This document shows positions 10,508-23,063 of a stretch of DNA of 64,000 nucleotides, piece after piece (position 1 is the stretch's first letter; the number at the start of each line of letters is the position of its first letter). The stretch is from Oxytricha trifallax (lineage: Eukaryota; Ciliophora; Spirotrichea; Sporadotrichida; Oxytrichidae), in contig ARYC01016940.1 of assembly GCA_000711775.1 (NCBI GenBank), positions 26,051-90,050 of the forward strand. The letters run 5' to 3'. The position numbers and the translations under genes were made by a program. Under the pieces are notes generated by a model. That model was not told the origin of the DNA. It did no database searches and worked only from the letters and a program-made list of their open reading frames with translations.

Positions 10508-13500
10508 ATGCGTCCTATTACTTCAAAAAAAATTGATCCCTCCTAAATATAGAATATTACAATAAATTTTTAGTAAGTATAAACATGAACACTATATTTA
10601 TTTTCCCATCTTTGATCAATAGTCTCTTAGAACTGATAAAATTAATTTATGGGATTCAACGATTTTTAATACTATTTATAGCAAGGAGTTGGGATTAGAG
10701 GAAAGAAACTTCAAAAAGATACTGATGTAAGAATGTCTAAAGCCTTTTTTCAATATTTAATAGGAAGAAATATATGAATATACTTTAATGCAACAAGAAT
10801 TTCTAGGAGATTATCAATCAATTCATATTAGTGTATTGTAAAAATAAACTATTTTTAAAATAATAATGATAGATGCATGCTCTCTTATTCAAGATAGCGT
10901 GGAGAAGTAATACCAAACTCTGGATGTCATAGATAGCCTGTTCTCCTAATCAGATATAACAAATAGTTTACATGCCAATAGTTGTACCTCTACTCAATCT
11001 TATTTATATTTTCTTATCATTTTATCTCTAGTTCTTCGCTTAAGGAGAATATGACTTAGGCAGATCATAATCAGCTATAAAATAAATGCAGATAGAATAT
11101 CCTTAAATTACTGAAGGATTCTTAAAATGAGAAAATCAGTAAAGAAAGCTTGAAATTTCAGCAACAAAAATTAATTCAAGACTATGTTGTCAGAGAAGCT
11201 AGTAATTTTATTAAAGGTGAAGATAAGAATAGTTTAGAGGCAACTTTGACGCTAGTAAATAATATTATCTACATATCAGCATACTCATTTTAATCTCAGT
11301 AGTTAAACAATTAATCTATTTTTATAATATTTTATATTAGAATTAGGGTGTAGACTTACTTTATTAATTGGTCATTAAAAAGCTGCTCGCCAATCAAAAC
11401 TAAAATGATAATTAAACATTGTTGTTCTCTAGAGTTTTCTCTGTACTTTTTACTATTTTGGAACAAAAACTAAAAAGTCTTGTTTAAACGGATTAAAATC
11501 AATTACTTAACAAATTTGATGGAATAATAAGTATAGTCAATGATTTTCAGTTATTTCTTAAAGTCTTGTTGTATTCATGTAAGGATATTTACTTGAAGAA
11601 AACCCCTTAATCTTAAAATTATGCAACTTATAAGACTTAAGCTAGCAATATGACAACAATTAAGAGCATTTAAGTTCACTGCAAAATAAATTCTTAAACA
11701 TTTTAAATTTGGAATTATTAAATTAGTTAACTTCGAGTTCATACAAATTCGACCTGATTAAATCAATAATTTATATTCTACATTCTCGTATTTGCAATTA
11801 AAATGTATAAAATCATCCAGATCAAAGCAATAAGTCTAGACTTTGAAGAAAGTTATTGAAATACTAGATAGTAGCATAAAATCTCTTATTATGCAGAATT
11901 TAACAAAAGTTCGTACAAAGCTTAGTGAAATCGAATCAATATTCTAAAATAAGATAGAATAATTTAATACCATGCAAATAAAGCAGCAAAGTCTAGTTAA
12001 AGGTAAGTAAATTAAACAATTTTTTTAATTTAAATACTATGCATAAAATTTTATATATAATTCCTTCAAATTTCGTGATCGTAATGTTAAGATGTAAGAG
12101 AAGATGTATATGCAATGTTTATTCGAAGTGAAATCAAATCTAAGTGCAGAAATATAAAAATTAACTCATAACAGCATTTAATATAGTTTATTATATACTA
12201 ATCATAAAAATTCTAGGATTTACTCTCAATATTAAGTAAAATAAAGTGCAGAGAGTAAGTCAAATAAATTTCTTAGGAAATAATGGATATCATGAAACTT
12301 AATTAAAAAGCTAAAAATCTTATATCATAGAGATTGATAAAAAGTTATGATTAAGATACTAATGAAGTCAAATCAATCACAGAAGTAAGAAATTCAATTT
12401 AGGGGAGGAGTTCTTGCACAGAATTTTCATAGGGAATTTTAGATTACAAACTAAATTATCATATCATAAATGATTAAATGTATATTTATAATTGTTTCAT
12501 CATGAATTTTAAAAGATTTATCGCTAATATTTCAATCATAGTTTATTTGCGCATCATACATTTTAAATTATTAATAAATTATTTTAGATTTAGCTTCTTC
12601 GATAAATTTAAGCGAAAAAATTATATACTAATTTTCTATTGATAAAAATGTATAAAGAAAATTATAAATCTATAGCTAGTTTTTCAAAAATTTTATATTT
12701 ACGATTAATTTGCATTTATATATATATTAAAAATAATAAATAAATCAAGAAATATAATTATATTAAATTTTTTTCCACAGAAGATAATTCCCCTCCTTCA
12801 ACATAATAGTAATTTAATAGGCCGAAGACTTTGAGACATGTCAGAGATTTTTGTAAGAACTAAACATCATCGAAAAGAATTTTCTTTTAAAAGATTGCAT
12901 CTCAGTACTTTAAGAAAATGATAAACTACATTATATAAAGTATGTTTAACTGCTGTGTGTATACAGAATCAATTTATTTTAATTAGAATTTTTATAAATA
13001 AATCAATAATGATCTTTTAATCTTTGAAATGATGGAGAATTCTCATTCACTTTACTTTTAATAAAAAAAGAAAAACTAATCCTTAGGGGCGCGAAAGCTT
13101 AATTTTATTAAGAAAGTAAATTCTATCAAATTATAATATTAAAAAAACTATAGTTTATTACGTTGAATAATCAGCTACTTAGAGAGATACATTCATTAAG
13201 GGCAAACAAAAACTAATGGACTGTATTTTTCAAGGATTTATTACAAGATTAAAGCTAAATTGATCAATTTTTAATATAAGACATGATTGAAGACCCCACT
13301 TTGAAACAATTTTTACCTAAAATTAATGATCATGTTGAATAGAATGAACTCAATTTTATCAATTCATAAGGGCGTAAAAATTTAGTTGAGTTATTCGCAT
13401 AAAGAGTGTTAAAAACTAAAATTTAAATGCAATAATACTCTAAATAAAGTGGCTTATATGACTAAATTAAGCCATAGATACAAAAGAATTTGTTGGATTT

Positions 13501-14210
13501 AGTTTTAACTGCATCTTAAAGTAAATTTCATTACCACACTTTATTTCTTTATTTATTTCAAATAATATAAAGGATTATAAGATCAGTTAATACAGTTTCA
13601 CTAAAGTCAATTTTAAGAATTAGAGCAAGAATATAAGTTAAAAAGGGATAAAATGATCACTGTTTAAGAAAAGATTGATTAATAAAAATAATAGTTTTAA
13701 TAATTTGATGAGTCTATCATAAACTAGATAGATTAAGCAGAGAGAAAGGATCTGTAACTAAGAGATTAGCTTAGAGTTTTAAATTTAAAATTAAGAATAA
13801 ATACTTAAAATTTGGAATCACAAGACAAATTATAGTATAATGATAAATTTACAAAATACACTTTTTACAATTATATTTAGCAACAGTAAGAGTTGACATT
13901 ATTAAAACAAGAAATCTAAAAATAATAATAAAATCTTGAGGCTAAAGATGATAGATTGACTGTTGTAAGAGAAACAATTTTGAATTAGAGGATTAAAAAC
14001 GCAGTAGCATTTAGAAGTCAAGCTCTACCAACCATGGTTTTTAATAACTTTAACAAATAACATAAACGTAGTATTCTTCCTTCTGGTGGGTAGTAAAAAT
14101 ATTATTAGAATAGTGTTGTTTAGGATTATAATTAAAATTTATACTTTGTTGGAGGATAAATGCATAATGAATAAATATTTAACCCTAAATCCCTTTGTTA
14201 GGAACTATAT
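10508..14210 (+). CDS. Large coiled-coil protein, multi-exon, Gln-rich
   Basis: Coding stretches lie at about 10508-11340, 11350-12010, 12080-12500, 12780-12960, 13130-13530 and 13560-14210. The first is well resolved: exon, intron 10577-10622, long exon, then an intron near 10983-11030 with CTAG end. The proposed ATG is at 10508. The protein is rich in Gln, Lys, Glu, Leu and Ile in heptad-like order, for example in the stretch around 13620-13990 where nearly every TAA/TAG is in frame. No TGA is met before the MITE at 14334, so the 3' end may be in another segment. Such proteins are often cytoskeletal or basal-body components; that is only an inference. Confidence 0.55.
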
Positions 14211-14333
14211 TGTATAAAAAATATTAAGAGACACAAATATGTTATTTTATTTTCACTAATACAGCATACATTTAATTATATTTAAAGATCTTTCTTTCAA
14301 TTATAAATGGGGAAATTAACTCACATTATCATT

Positions 14334-14733
14334 ATTGTAGGAATACATTTGAATTTGGGAAATTAATTATATTTAAATTAATAATTAATTAAATTATTGG
14401 CAGTTAAAGTTGGCCAATTTAAACGATCTTGGACTCATTAGATAGAGAATTTAAAGTTAGCTGGACTTTACTATTGGCGGTATTATTTTATCGCATCGAG
14501 GGAGCGAAATAACTTGAGTTTAATGTGAGGGCATAATTTAATGAATTTAGAGGTGTTTAATTAAAGTGAAGTTATCTCGCTCCATGGATGCGATAAAATA
14601 GTACCGCCAATTTTAAATTCTCAATCGAATGAGCCCAAGTTCATTTAAACCGGCCAACTTCAACTGCTAAAAATTTGATATATATTTAAATTAATTAAAA
14701 TTAAATTTCCAAATTCAAATGTATTCCTACAAT
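14334..14733. mobile_element. MITE-like palindromic element A
   Basis: 400 bp with ends ATTGTAGGAATACATTTGAA and its inverse. Almost the whole element is an imperfect palindrome, including GGCGGTA...TACCGCC and GATGCGATAAAATAG-type arms. It has no ORF. It is closely related to 53745-54161. Confidence 0.85.
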
Positions 14734-16055
14734 ATTAAAAGAATATCAGAAAATTCAAATAAAATTGATTAAACGCTAAAACACATGATTTTTGTCATTT
14801 AAATAAATAAACAATAATTAATCTATAAGGATGTGGGTGTTTTAAATGTATTTAAAAGAATAAACTTAGTTCGAAATTATTCGTGATAAACATGAGATCT
14901 TGACATCAGACCCGATTAAAATATTTAATTATTTTATCGAATGAAGATTTAATGTATGAGAGGGCGGTATTATCTAACAGAACTAGCTAAGTATATTTCT
15001 AATTTTAATTCCAGTAAAATTAGTAAATTACTTAACAATACCAAAACAAATTCAATTAGAAATCAACTGTCGATGATTTTCAACCCTTAATGACTGTAAT
15101 GGGCAGCACACTTTAATATTATTTAAATAATTAAATATATTGGTTTGCTTATCATATATCAATTTTAATGATGAAACTATGAATTTGTATTGTTAATGAT
15201 TTATAATGTTTTAAGTATAGTAGTAAATGTGATCAACTGGAATAACTGGAAGTAACATTAATTTTTCTGTAATGAGGTAAAGTGTTGTGGGTTTTGCTTT
15301 TCGATAGCGCAGTCCACTTTAAAATTCAAGAAGTTAAACTTTTCATTTATAATATATTATTTTGATGATGAGTTTTCAAATAAATTATCATAAAAACTGT
15401 AGTAGGAGTTACTTAGGACCAAAATAAATAAAGTTCAAAAAAGCGCAAGAGAGAAATATCAAATCTACAATCAACTTAATCTTGCTGTAAGCCTTCAAAT
15501 GGTTCTATTATTATGTAAGTTAAAATTAAATTATTTACCTCACTCTCTTTTAATATAATATATTTTGATTTAATAAATATATTTATAGATGAGAACTGAC
15601 GATAATTTATTTGATTATTATTACGATAGTTAAATAATGTTAATTCAATTTTTTACCATAATTTCATAATGTATAGTATCAACAGAATATTTATGACATA
15701 TTTAGACTGAATAAATATATAAATGAAATAATTACTTGATTTAGTTGATACTAATTATTACTTAAATGAAACTAATTATTTAAATACACATATTCATTAT
15801 ATCCCTAAAAGACTAAATTTGAAATTAAATCTATATTGGAAATAACTCATAAATTAAACTGGAAGCGATATATAAATAAAAGAGAATTACATCTCATACC
15901 TTTAATATTTTAAATTTATAGATTTCTTATGCTATCATTAACTAAATTTTTAATAAATAAATTTTTTAAATACTATTAATATAATGATTGATATTGATTG
16001 AAAGTTCAAATCTCGCTATTATTAGTAGTAGTAGTATGATCTTCTCATGCAACTT
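14734..16055. other. Mostly non-coding AT-rich DNA
   Basis: A short plus-strand open stretch at about 15418-15520 (Lys/Gln/Leu-rich) could be a small MDS but is not convincing. Otherwise nothing was seen. Confidence 0.4.
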
Positions 16056-16060
16056 CATTA

Positions 16061-17338
16061 TCAATTAAACCAGAAGTCATTCTCTAACAGTGGTTAATCT
16101 GCCTTACTAGAGCTTACTTGCTGCAAGTATATTGTATCATAGTGGAAAGGTTTAAAGAAATTGTCTAGAGATGGAAGCCTAAACTTTGGAAATAAAAGTA
16201 TTTTTTCTTAATTCTCTACGTTTTGATATGAATAAATTTCCTCAATAAAAATATTATCTCCTTCTTTCAAGTCTTCTGCTGTATATATTATTGTAAAATT
16301 ATAATCAAGTAATATCAGTATGATAATTCGATAAGATTTTATCGATAATTATTGAATTGTTAAGATGGCTTTGATTAATTATTTCGCTTTCCTCTTCATC
16401 CTGCTGATCGATAGTTATTAGATTAGATTAATCTTTTAGCTTCTCAGATTTATTTTGAAAAGTCACTTTGCTTTGTCTGGCAAGTCTCATGCCTAGGCTT
16501 TAATGTGATTCCTTCATTTTATAATTTTCGGACTTGAAAGATTTTCAGGTAACTTTCTTTGCACAGTTGCACTACTTAACTCGTTACCTTATAAAAACAA
16601 AAAATAACTTTCTTACTAATATTTGATGGAGTTTCTTAGGACGAATTATCTCTATCAAATTCAACTGTATCAGAGATATCATCATCCAAATTTCTTTTCG
16701 TCTCTTAGCCTTTTTATTAATTGATAATTTGGTTCTCATAGTCAAATCTATAAGAATCAAGAAGCCAGTGCTTTTATTTATTAATTACTTATTTATGGTT
16801 AAAATTTAAATCTCTTAAAGCCAAAGAAGCTTCGGATATTACCAGATCGGATTGTATGCCTTCTTTATTCCTATCTTCTTTTAGATCTCGATCAGAAATA
16901 ATTACCATAGTTCTAAGACTCACTTAGCTTAAATTCATTGGGGAATTAAAGTTCTCACTCACACCCAATTATTTTTTCTGAATTTCAGATTGATTTTGAT
17001 TATACACATTTTCTTAGTATCTCCTATCTAGCAAAATTTATTGGAATTAAACAAAAACCTACTGCAATTAAGCCGTTTTCTATCTTCTATTCTTTTTATT
17101 AAGGGAGGACTTTTAATTTCTTTTTAAATAAATCGTCTTTTTTGATAGGCTGCACTTCTGGATCAATAATTATCTCTTAATTTGAGTTTGAATTAGAGCT
17201 GGACTTTTCTACATTGCTATCTTCTTTGATAAGAGATGTGGCCTTCTTTTAACCTTTTTAACCTTTAGAAGAGATAGATTGTTTCATTGAATTTTCTAAA
17301 GAGCTTTCACCAGAGTTTCTATCTCTTATTGACATCAT
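16061..17338 (-). CDS. Unknown Ser/Gln/Glu-rich protein, C-terminal part of gene
   Basis: A possible start MMSIRDRNS lies at 17338 and TGA at 16061. A good 35-nt intron (GTAGGT...GCTAG, about 17068-17034) restores the frame. Later stretches include RLARQSKVTFQNKSEK, a Gln/Asp/Glu-rich run, and the end ADQPLLENDFWFN. One more frame change near 16320 lacks an obvious intron and may be an MDS border. Composition suggests a mostly disordered protein. It may continue the minus-strand coding at 17440-18840. No family was recognised. Confidence 0.5.
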
Positions 17339-17439
17339 TTTTTTGTAAAAGATATTGATAGTTTGTCCCTGACATGCTTTAAAAATTTTAATTGGTTTAA
17401 CTGATGGTGCTCTTTATCTAAATTTTTTAATTAATTATT

Positions 17440-18840
17440 GATTGTATTTTATTTATGATTAGGTTTACGAACTCTACACGCTAGGTATAATTGGAATGAG
17501 TTGGCCTGAGTTGTATCAAGAAATTTTATCTTGCTTTGAAGACATCTCTGTTGATTTATTATCAAGCGATTGCTTAAACAGGTTAATTAAAAGAACTAAC
17601 TTCAGCTAATCTCCTGATCCTTTCTTGTCATATTGAGGGGTTATCTGGCATATTATGGGTTAGTTTTAATATGATTGGATAATTGACTTTTTTCTATTTT
17701 TGCTTGGTTAATAGATGCTATTATTTTTTGTTAATGCAGGTTTTAATCGATATCCTCCGCGTGTTTTGACTCTTTTCTATTATTATTAATGAAGGGGCTT
17801 TCATCTTAATGATCTTCATTGTTGCTCTGACTTTAAATTGTTGAGGGGAATATATTTATGTGAGGATTGTGTTCTTGTTTGATATCATTGTCATTAGAAA
17901 TTGCACTGATGATAAAATATAAGTTAATTTAGAATAATTGTCTTATCAGTATATTTTTAATATTGCTAAGGAGTCTCAATTTTTCTCTATTGTTGTTGAT
18001 TTTATGCAATTTAGTTATGAAAACTCTATTAAGAGACATTTTCACTAAAATTAGCTGCTTTCCCATTCATTTAAGTGTTGATCTATGTAGTGTTATTTCT
18101 TAAATGACCTGGTTGTTTTATGAGTTTTTGTATCATCTTATAGTAAGCGGCTTGTTGCTTTTAATTATTAATACTCTTTGCACTGTCATTAATTATGTCA
18201 ATTTGTTAGCCTTCAAAAGTATTCTGAGTAGTCAAAGGCTATTATCTTTAGTTATAATTTCTAGGCAGAACTTTTAAATAACTACCAAAAGTTTTTTTTC
18301 TATTAATCTTTGGTAACAGATTGTTTACAGAAAACTCAAAAGGTCTTATTTTAGTTTGGGTATGTTTAATTGTTTTTAGGGAAATTCATAATTTTAAAGT
18401 TTTTTTTTGAAAGCTTGGCGTATCTTCGCCTAGAAAGTTAGTATCATCTTAAAAATATACATTGTTCTGGAGATTTTTTGGGAAAGTTTCTTTTCTCTTT
18501 AATTAGGACTAATTGAGAGATTACCTTGCAAATGTTGGCAAAATTGTTGCAATCTTGCTGTTTATTATATCCGAAGTCATTGAAGCATCGTTTCTAAAAT
18601 TCAAATTTTCAAAGGTCTAGTGGTGACTAATTCTATCTCCATACTGCAAATTTGTATGAATCTTTTAAACGTTTGAATTTAAACTCATTCTAATGTTTTA
18701 GTTACTTGAATGATTGCTTGGCTTTTATTGTTTATTTGTCTTAAGAGTCATGTAGGCAAGCTGTTATTCTTCTTGGTTACTATTGTTTGTTAACTTTTTA
18801 TTGCCATCATTAAAAATAATAAAAAAGATGAAGATTTAAA
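17440..18840 (-). CDS. Gln/Asn-rich coding segments of unknown gene
   Basis: Two minus-strand stretches are convincing. About 18300-17910 is Gln/Asn-rich (KSINNQKQQAAYYKMIQKL, NQIAQNQQQQRKIE). About 17910-17640 is open through SNDNDIKQEHNPHINIF and SPFINNNRKESKHAEDID before TGA. In-frame Gln codons TAA/TAG are frequent, as in neighbouring genes. Frame changes suggest introns, IESs or indels. The plus strand also has open frames here, which were judged shadows. Probably the 5' part of the gene ending at 16061. Confidence 0.45.
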
Positions 18841-19560
18841 GCAAAATTAGAATAAAACTTCTTTTTGTGAATGTCTTATAATATATGAGGAGGTGAGAAG
18901 TAATTTTATGATCTAAAATTTTGGTAAAGTTTAATCTTATTCTTATAAAATATCTATATGTTTAAAAACTAACTATCTATAGATGATGGCGATTAAGCAT
19001 TAGGGGGTCCGTTATAGTACATCTAATTTTATGGATTCTAGATATTAAAAATTAACTTATAAATAAAATGTATATTATGATGCTAATCTATTAAATAAAA
19101 TAAATATATTTGAGCTCCTTTTTAATAAATTTTTTATAAATCTTAGAATATTAGCATGACTCCTATATTAATCTTAATTGATTTATTGAAAAGCTTAATT
19201 GTCCTTTTTAATTTCATAAAAATAAGTTAATTAATGATTATATTAATAATCGTATTTAATCTATAGTAAATATTTTATTTAAATGATAGAAATGTGTTGT
19301 CTGATATATTTAGGTTGAATTTTATCAATAAAAATTATATTATGTTTTCAAAAGTACTTTAATCACAAGCAAATAAGAGTATAAATTTGATATATGATAA
19401 TTATAATAATATTAATAAAAATACAATTATAAATCAATTTAGATTTTGATTAAAAATAATAAATTAATTGAAATCTACTAATTATTATTTTTTTCAACTT
19501 CTAAATAATGAAATGTTTAGATTGTTAATTATAACAGAGATGAGTTCAATCTTTTATTAA
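18841..19560. other. AT-rich non-coding DNA
   Basis: No coding frame or structured repeat was seen. Confidence 0.45.
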
Positions 19561-19564
19561 GATA

Positions 19565-19712
19565 ATTAATTACTAATTTTTATAGCGTTACTGACTATGT
19601 TTGATAGTAATTTAAACTGCCTTCGTTAGAAATTGATTTCTAATGATGGTATTGAGGGGTCTGGCTTATGCTAGCAACAGTGCTGTTTGTAACGCAATTT
19701 TCTTTTATATAA
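19565..19712 (-). CDS. Possible small coding segment
   Basis: A local rise in GC with a minus-strand frame of about 45 codons, Cys/Pro/Arg-containing (HCCQHKPDPSIPSLEINF), flanked by AT-rich DNA on both sides. It could be an isolated MDS. No product recognised. Confidence 0.25.
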
Positions 19713-19714
19713 AA

Positions 19715-20735
19715 AGGAGACAAAATAAGAAATATATGTTATTTATCAGGTTTCAAAATTAAAATATGTAGATAATATATATAAACTACTCTTTCTTAAA
19801 TATGTTTTTGACCGATTATTAGTCCTCGTTCATTTTAGCTTAATTATTCTAAATAATAAATTAAACGAAAATAAATTCAAGCAAATTATGCTTCTTTTTA
19901 TATATATATATATCTTATATTAAATTTTCATAAGGAACCTAATTATTACATTTTAAGAAAAATAATTTATATTATTATATAATTTTAAAAAAATTTACAT
20001 TTAATTTTTTAAGAAAGTACTTGGTGGTTATTTTTTTATATTGGTTCAGAGATAAAAAGGAAACTTAAACTTATTCATTCTAGACTTTATCTCAGATTAA
20101 TTATAAAAATTAATCTTAAAGTAAAAACTATAAAATTATTGGACAGATAGTTATGCCACAGATGCAGAAAAACTATCACAAACAATTTTAGATTCATAAT
20201 TAAGAAATATATGTATATGCATAAAAAATTACTACAATAATTACTCTCTTTTAAATTTGATAGCTAAAGGATAATAAAACTTTCCAGATATTAAAAATTA
20301 TAAATAAGAATATTTTTAACCAAATAATAAAAATTGAGGAAAAGAAAGTTAAAATAAAAATAAATATATCCTTAAAGTATATTTTTTCTTAATAGTTAAA
20401 ATCAAGGCAAAAATATTATAAAATATTTTTCTCTAAATTAGAACAATTTATAATTTTTCCTATCAACTTTCTATCATCTCTTTGAATATTATTATAAGAT
20501 GAATTTTTTTTTAATGATTGTCCCGCTTTTTTTATAATTAAAACGTTTTTTTAGAATTTTTTAAAAACAAAACAATTGAGAATGAAAATATTCAATTATT
20601 TAATGAAAGATTAAGAAATTAAATTGAAACTTTTAAATCATTAGCACTGAATTAAAATTTATTTGAATTGATCATTTATCAAATATATAAGAATTTAGGT
20701 TGGCTTTTTTAATTAATAAATTGAATAAAAGTTAA
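19715..20735. other. AT-rich DNA upstream of diverged TBE-like genes
   Basis: No gene seen. I searched here by eye for an inverted repeat matching DNA after 24630 and for C4A4 motifs and found neither. Confidence 0.45.
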
Positions 20736-20739
20736 AAAC

Positions 20740-21740
20740 TGAAGAACAAAAATCAATTCTCGGAAGTCGATATAAAGCTTGTAAAACTCCTAAGGTTTGG
20801 TCATTATAGCAAAGACTCTAAGTTATTTATGAAAATTAATGAGATAAAAAAAATAACAGGATTCAAAGAAAGTTTAATCAATAGAATAATAAAGTGAATT
20901 AAAACCTCGTTTATTTAAGAAAACAAACAATAATAAGAACAAGCTAAACTAGATCAACATGATTTAGAGTACTTGGTTTCAAGGAATAAACTTTCGCTTA
21001 GAAGCATTTATAATTGTAAAAGCGTGCTCTTCTTTTTCATTGAACTTTTCCGGAAAAGAAAATAACTAAGCAACAACTTCATAGAATATGCAAGGCTCAT
21101 GGAATAAGTTTCAAGAGCACTAGGACAGACTATTTCTTAACTGATAAAAAGTAAAACATTTTGGATATTTAGTGATAGACATACCCTTAATTAATAAAAA
21201 TGTCTGAAAAAGAATAAAACATAGTTTATCTCGATGAGACTATTTTTAAGGCGCATTTGTGTGAACATAAAATCTTGAGCTAGAAAGGATGAAAATAAAG
21301 TACTAAATAAAGAAGGACTTTTTGTTGATACACTAGCAGCTGCTGTTATCATTAGTGGGAAGTTCGGACTAGAGCAATTTATCATAAAGAAGAAATATAT
21401 TAAGTTACCAGACTTGCAAGTTATAATAGATAAATTGAAAGATAGGTATCAGGGAAAGCAATTAACGATATTCCTTGATAACTTAAGAGCTCACCATTCG
21501 AAGTTGTTGTAAGAGCAGGTACTGGAAAATGGTTGGATGTTAATGTTCAATAGCCCATATTCATCTAAGTATAATTGCATAGAAATGGTCTTTTCTAGGG
21601 CAAAGAAAGACTATGCCTAAACTTTATTCAACATGATTTCAGAGTCAACAATAAGACAAGCTTTTTCTTTGTGGAAAAGTCTATAACATAAATTCAAACA
21701 AGTGATTGTAAAAACAGTGAAAAAAGGTGCTTAGATTTGA
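20740..21740 (+). pseudogene. Diverged TBE-like DDE transposase
   Basis: The C-terminal 180 codons read cleanly to TGA at 21738-21740, with the acidic triad of IS630/Tc1 enzymes: D in VYLDETIFKAH (about 21230), D in IFLDNLRAHHSK (about 21475), and E in SPYSSKYNCIEMVFSRAKKD (about 21580). The part around 20830-20895 has a helix-turn-helix-like stretch (INEIKKITGFKESLINRII). Frame changes near 20890 and 21290 break the gene. The residues around the triad are more like typical IS630-Tc1 enzymes than those of copy 1. Confidence 0.75.
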
Positions 21741-21934
21741 TGCGTTTTTTATTGCTTAAGACATAAATAATTAATTGTCTTTTAGTTTAAGTTATTAAAA
21801 TTAAATTATGTCACATTTTAAATTGCATACTTTTGCTAGGTAGGCTTTTCATAATTTGCGATTCATTATATATGTGCATAAAATTTTAATTATGTTACTG
21901 AATTTACATCGGCTACTGTTATTCTGAAACAATC

Positions 21935-22540
21935 TCAAATCTTTTCCGTTTTTTGTTCTATTTTCTCCCTTAAGAACTGATCTTTAACATCGATTAGGCT
22001 AGCATACATAAATTTATGTATGGAGTATCTGTAAATAGATTGGATTTCTTTGAGTAATTCTTCATTTATTCGAATAGTTTCTTTCTATTCTTCATCAGCT
22101 TAGCCTGTGTATCTAAGATTCTGCTGGTTCTGGACAAGCTAGGTAATGAACTCATTCTTTAGTGTATCTAGTATTCCAAAGAAGAAGTGCTTGTCAGGTA
22201 GCTCCTTTATGTCTTCGTAAATTCCTAGGTATTTGCTTACAGCTTCCTCATTTTTAATTAGGTCATAAATGTTTGCTACAGAGAGCTCTGGGAAGTTAGG
22301 AACATTGACATAAATTATGTCTGCAGATTTTATTAGCTCTTTCTTGCAGCTTAATACATCTTTAATGAACCTCTTAGTAGTCTTTTTAAAACTAGGCATG
22401 TGATATCCCACAAAAGTATGTAAGTTAGGAAAATTTCATGAATATTTGAAATGTCACCACCAGTCATTTTTGGTATTAAGATGTCCCTTCAGCTACTTAA
22501 TGTTTATGTTCACGAAATTCCTGTTACTTTCCATAAGCCT
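21935..22540 (-). CDS. Homologue of TBE 22-kDa protein
   Basis: From about 22460 to TGA at 21935 the frame is intact. It shares with TBE copies the core VNVPNFPELSVANIY and the signature HFFFGILDTLKNEF. An upstream ATG near 22535 encodes MESN, like MESM in the other copies, but a frame change separates it from the core, and no 36-nt intron was found at the conserved place. The C-terminal part is Gln/Glu/Lys-rich. Function is unknown; preservation of this ORF while its neighbours are broken is notable. Confidence 0.65.
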
Positions 22541-22876
22541 TGTAAGTCTATTTATATGAATTTAATTAAAAATAGTTAAGACTTAAATATTTTGAGTTAG
22601 ATTGAAAAGTTTAAGTCCATTAATTTAATTCGCTTATACTATAAAAGAATATTTTTGATTGGTTATACTTTACTATTTTAGATTGGGCCTTGTCAAAAGT
22701 AATTTAACGCAATATCATTTATGAACATAAAAATTTAACAAGAAAAGTTTATGCATGAGAATAAAAACATCTTTTTATTGTTCCATAAGCCTTTTTATCC
22801 CAAACAAAAAATATAATTATATCAAAGTATATTTGACTTTGACTATCTTTGAAGTTGAGAATTTTCAAAGTTGAAA

Positions 22877-22965
22877 CCCAAGAACCCCAAAATTGAAAAA
22901 TAGGGATGTCCCTAGGAACTCCCTAGTGACAAAACATTATGTATTAGGGGTTTCTGGGTTTTATA
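22877..22965. promoter_or_regulatory. Palindromic spacer between divergent genes
   Basis: The spacer has AACCCAAGAACCCC and its approximate inverse GGGGTTTCTGGGTT, enclosing AGGGA/TCCCT repeats. It occupies the same place as the repeat arrays of TBE copies 1-3. A regulatory role is inferred. Confidence 0.45.
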
Positions 22966-23063
22966 ATAATTTATTTAACCACAATTTTAATACTTGTTTT
23001 AATTACCTTATTTAAATCTATTTAACATAAACTTTTAATTAAGTAATTTCTTAAACTTAAATT

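Noticed and set aside
17460..18500. Plus-strand frames with a faint importin-beta-like look
   Set aside because: Minus-strand frames in the same DNA are longer, Gln/Asn-rich and consistent with the gene ending at 16061.
22860..22970. C4A4-like inverted motifs as two abutting TBE ends
   Set aside because: They lie between the divergent genes of one element, are degenerate, and have no ANT duplication, so a spacer palindrome is the simpler reading.
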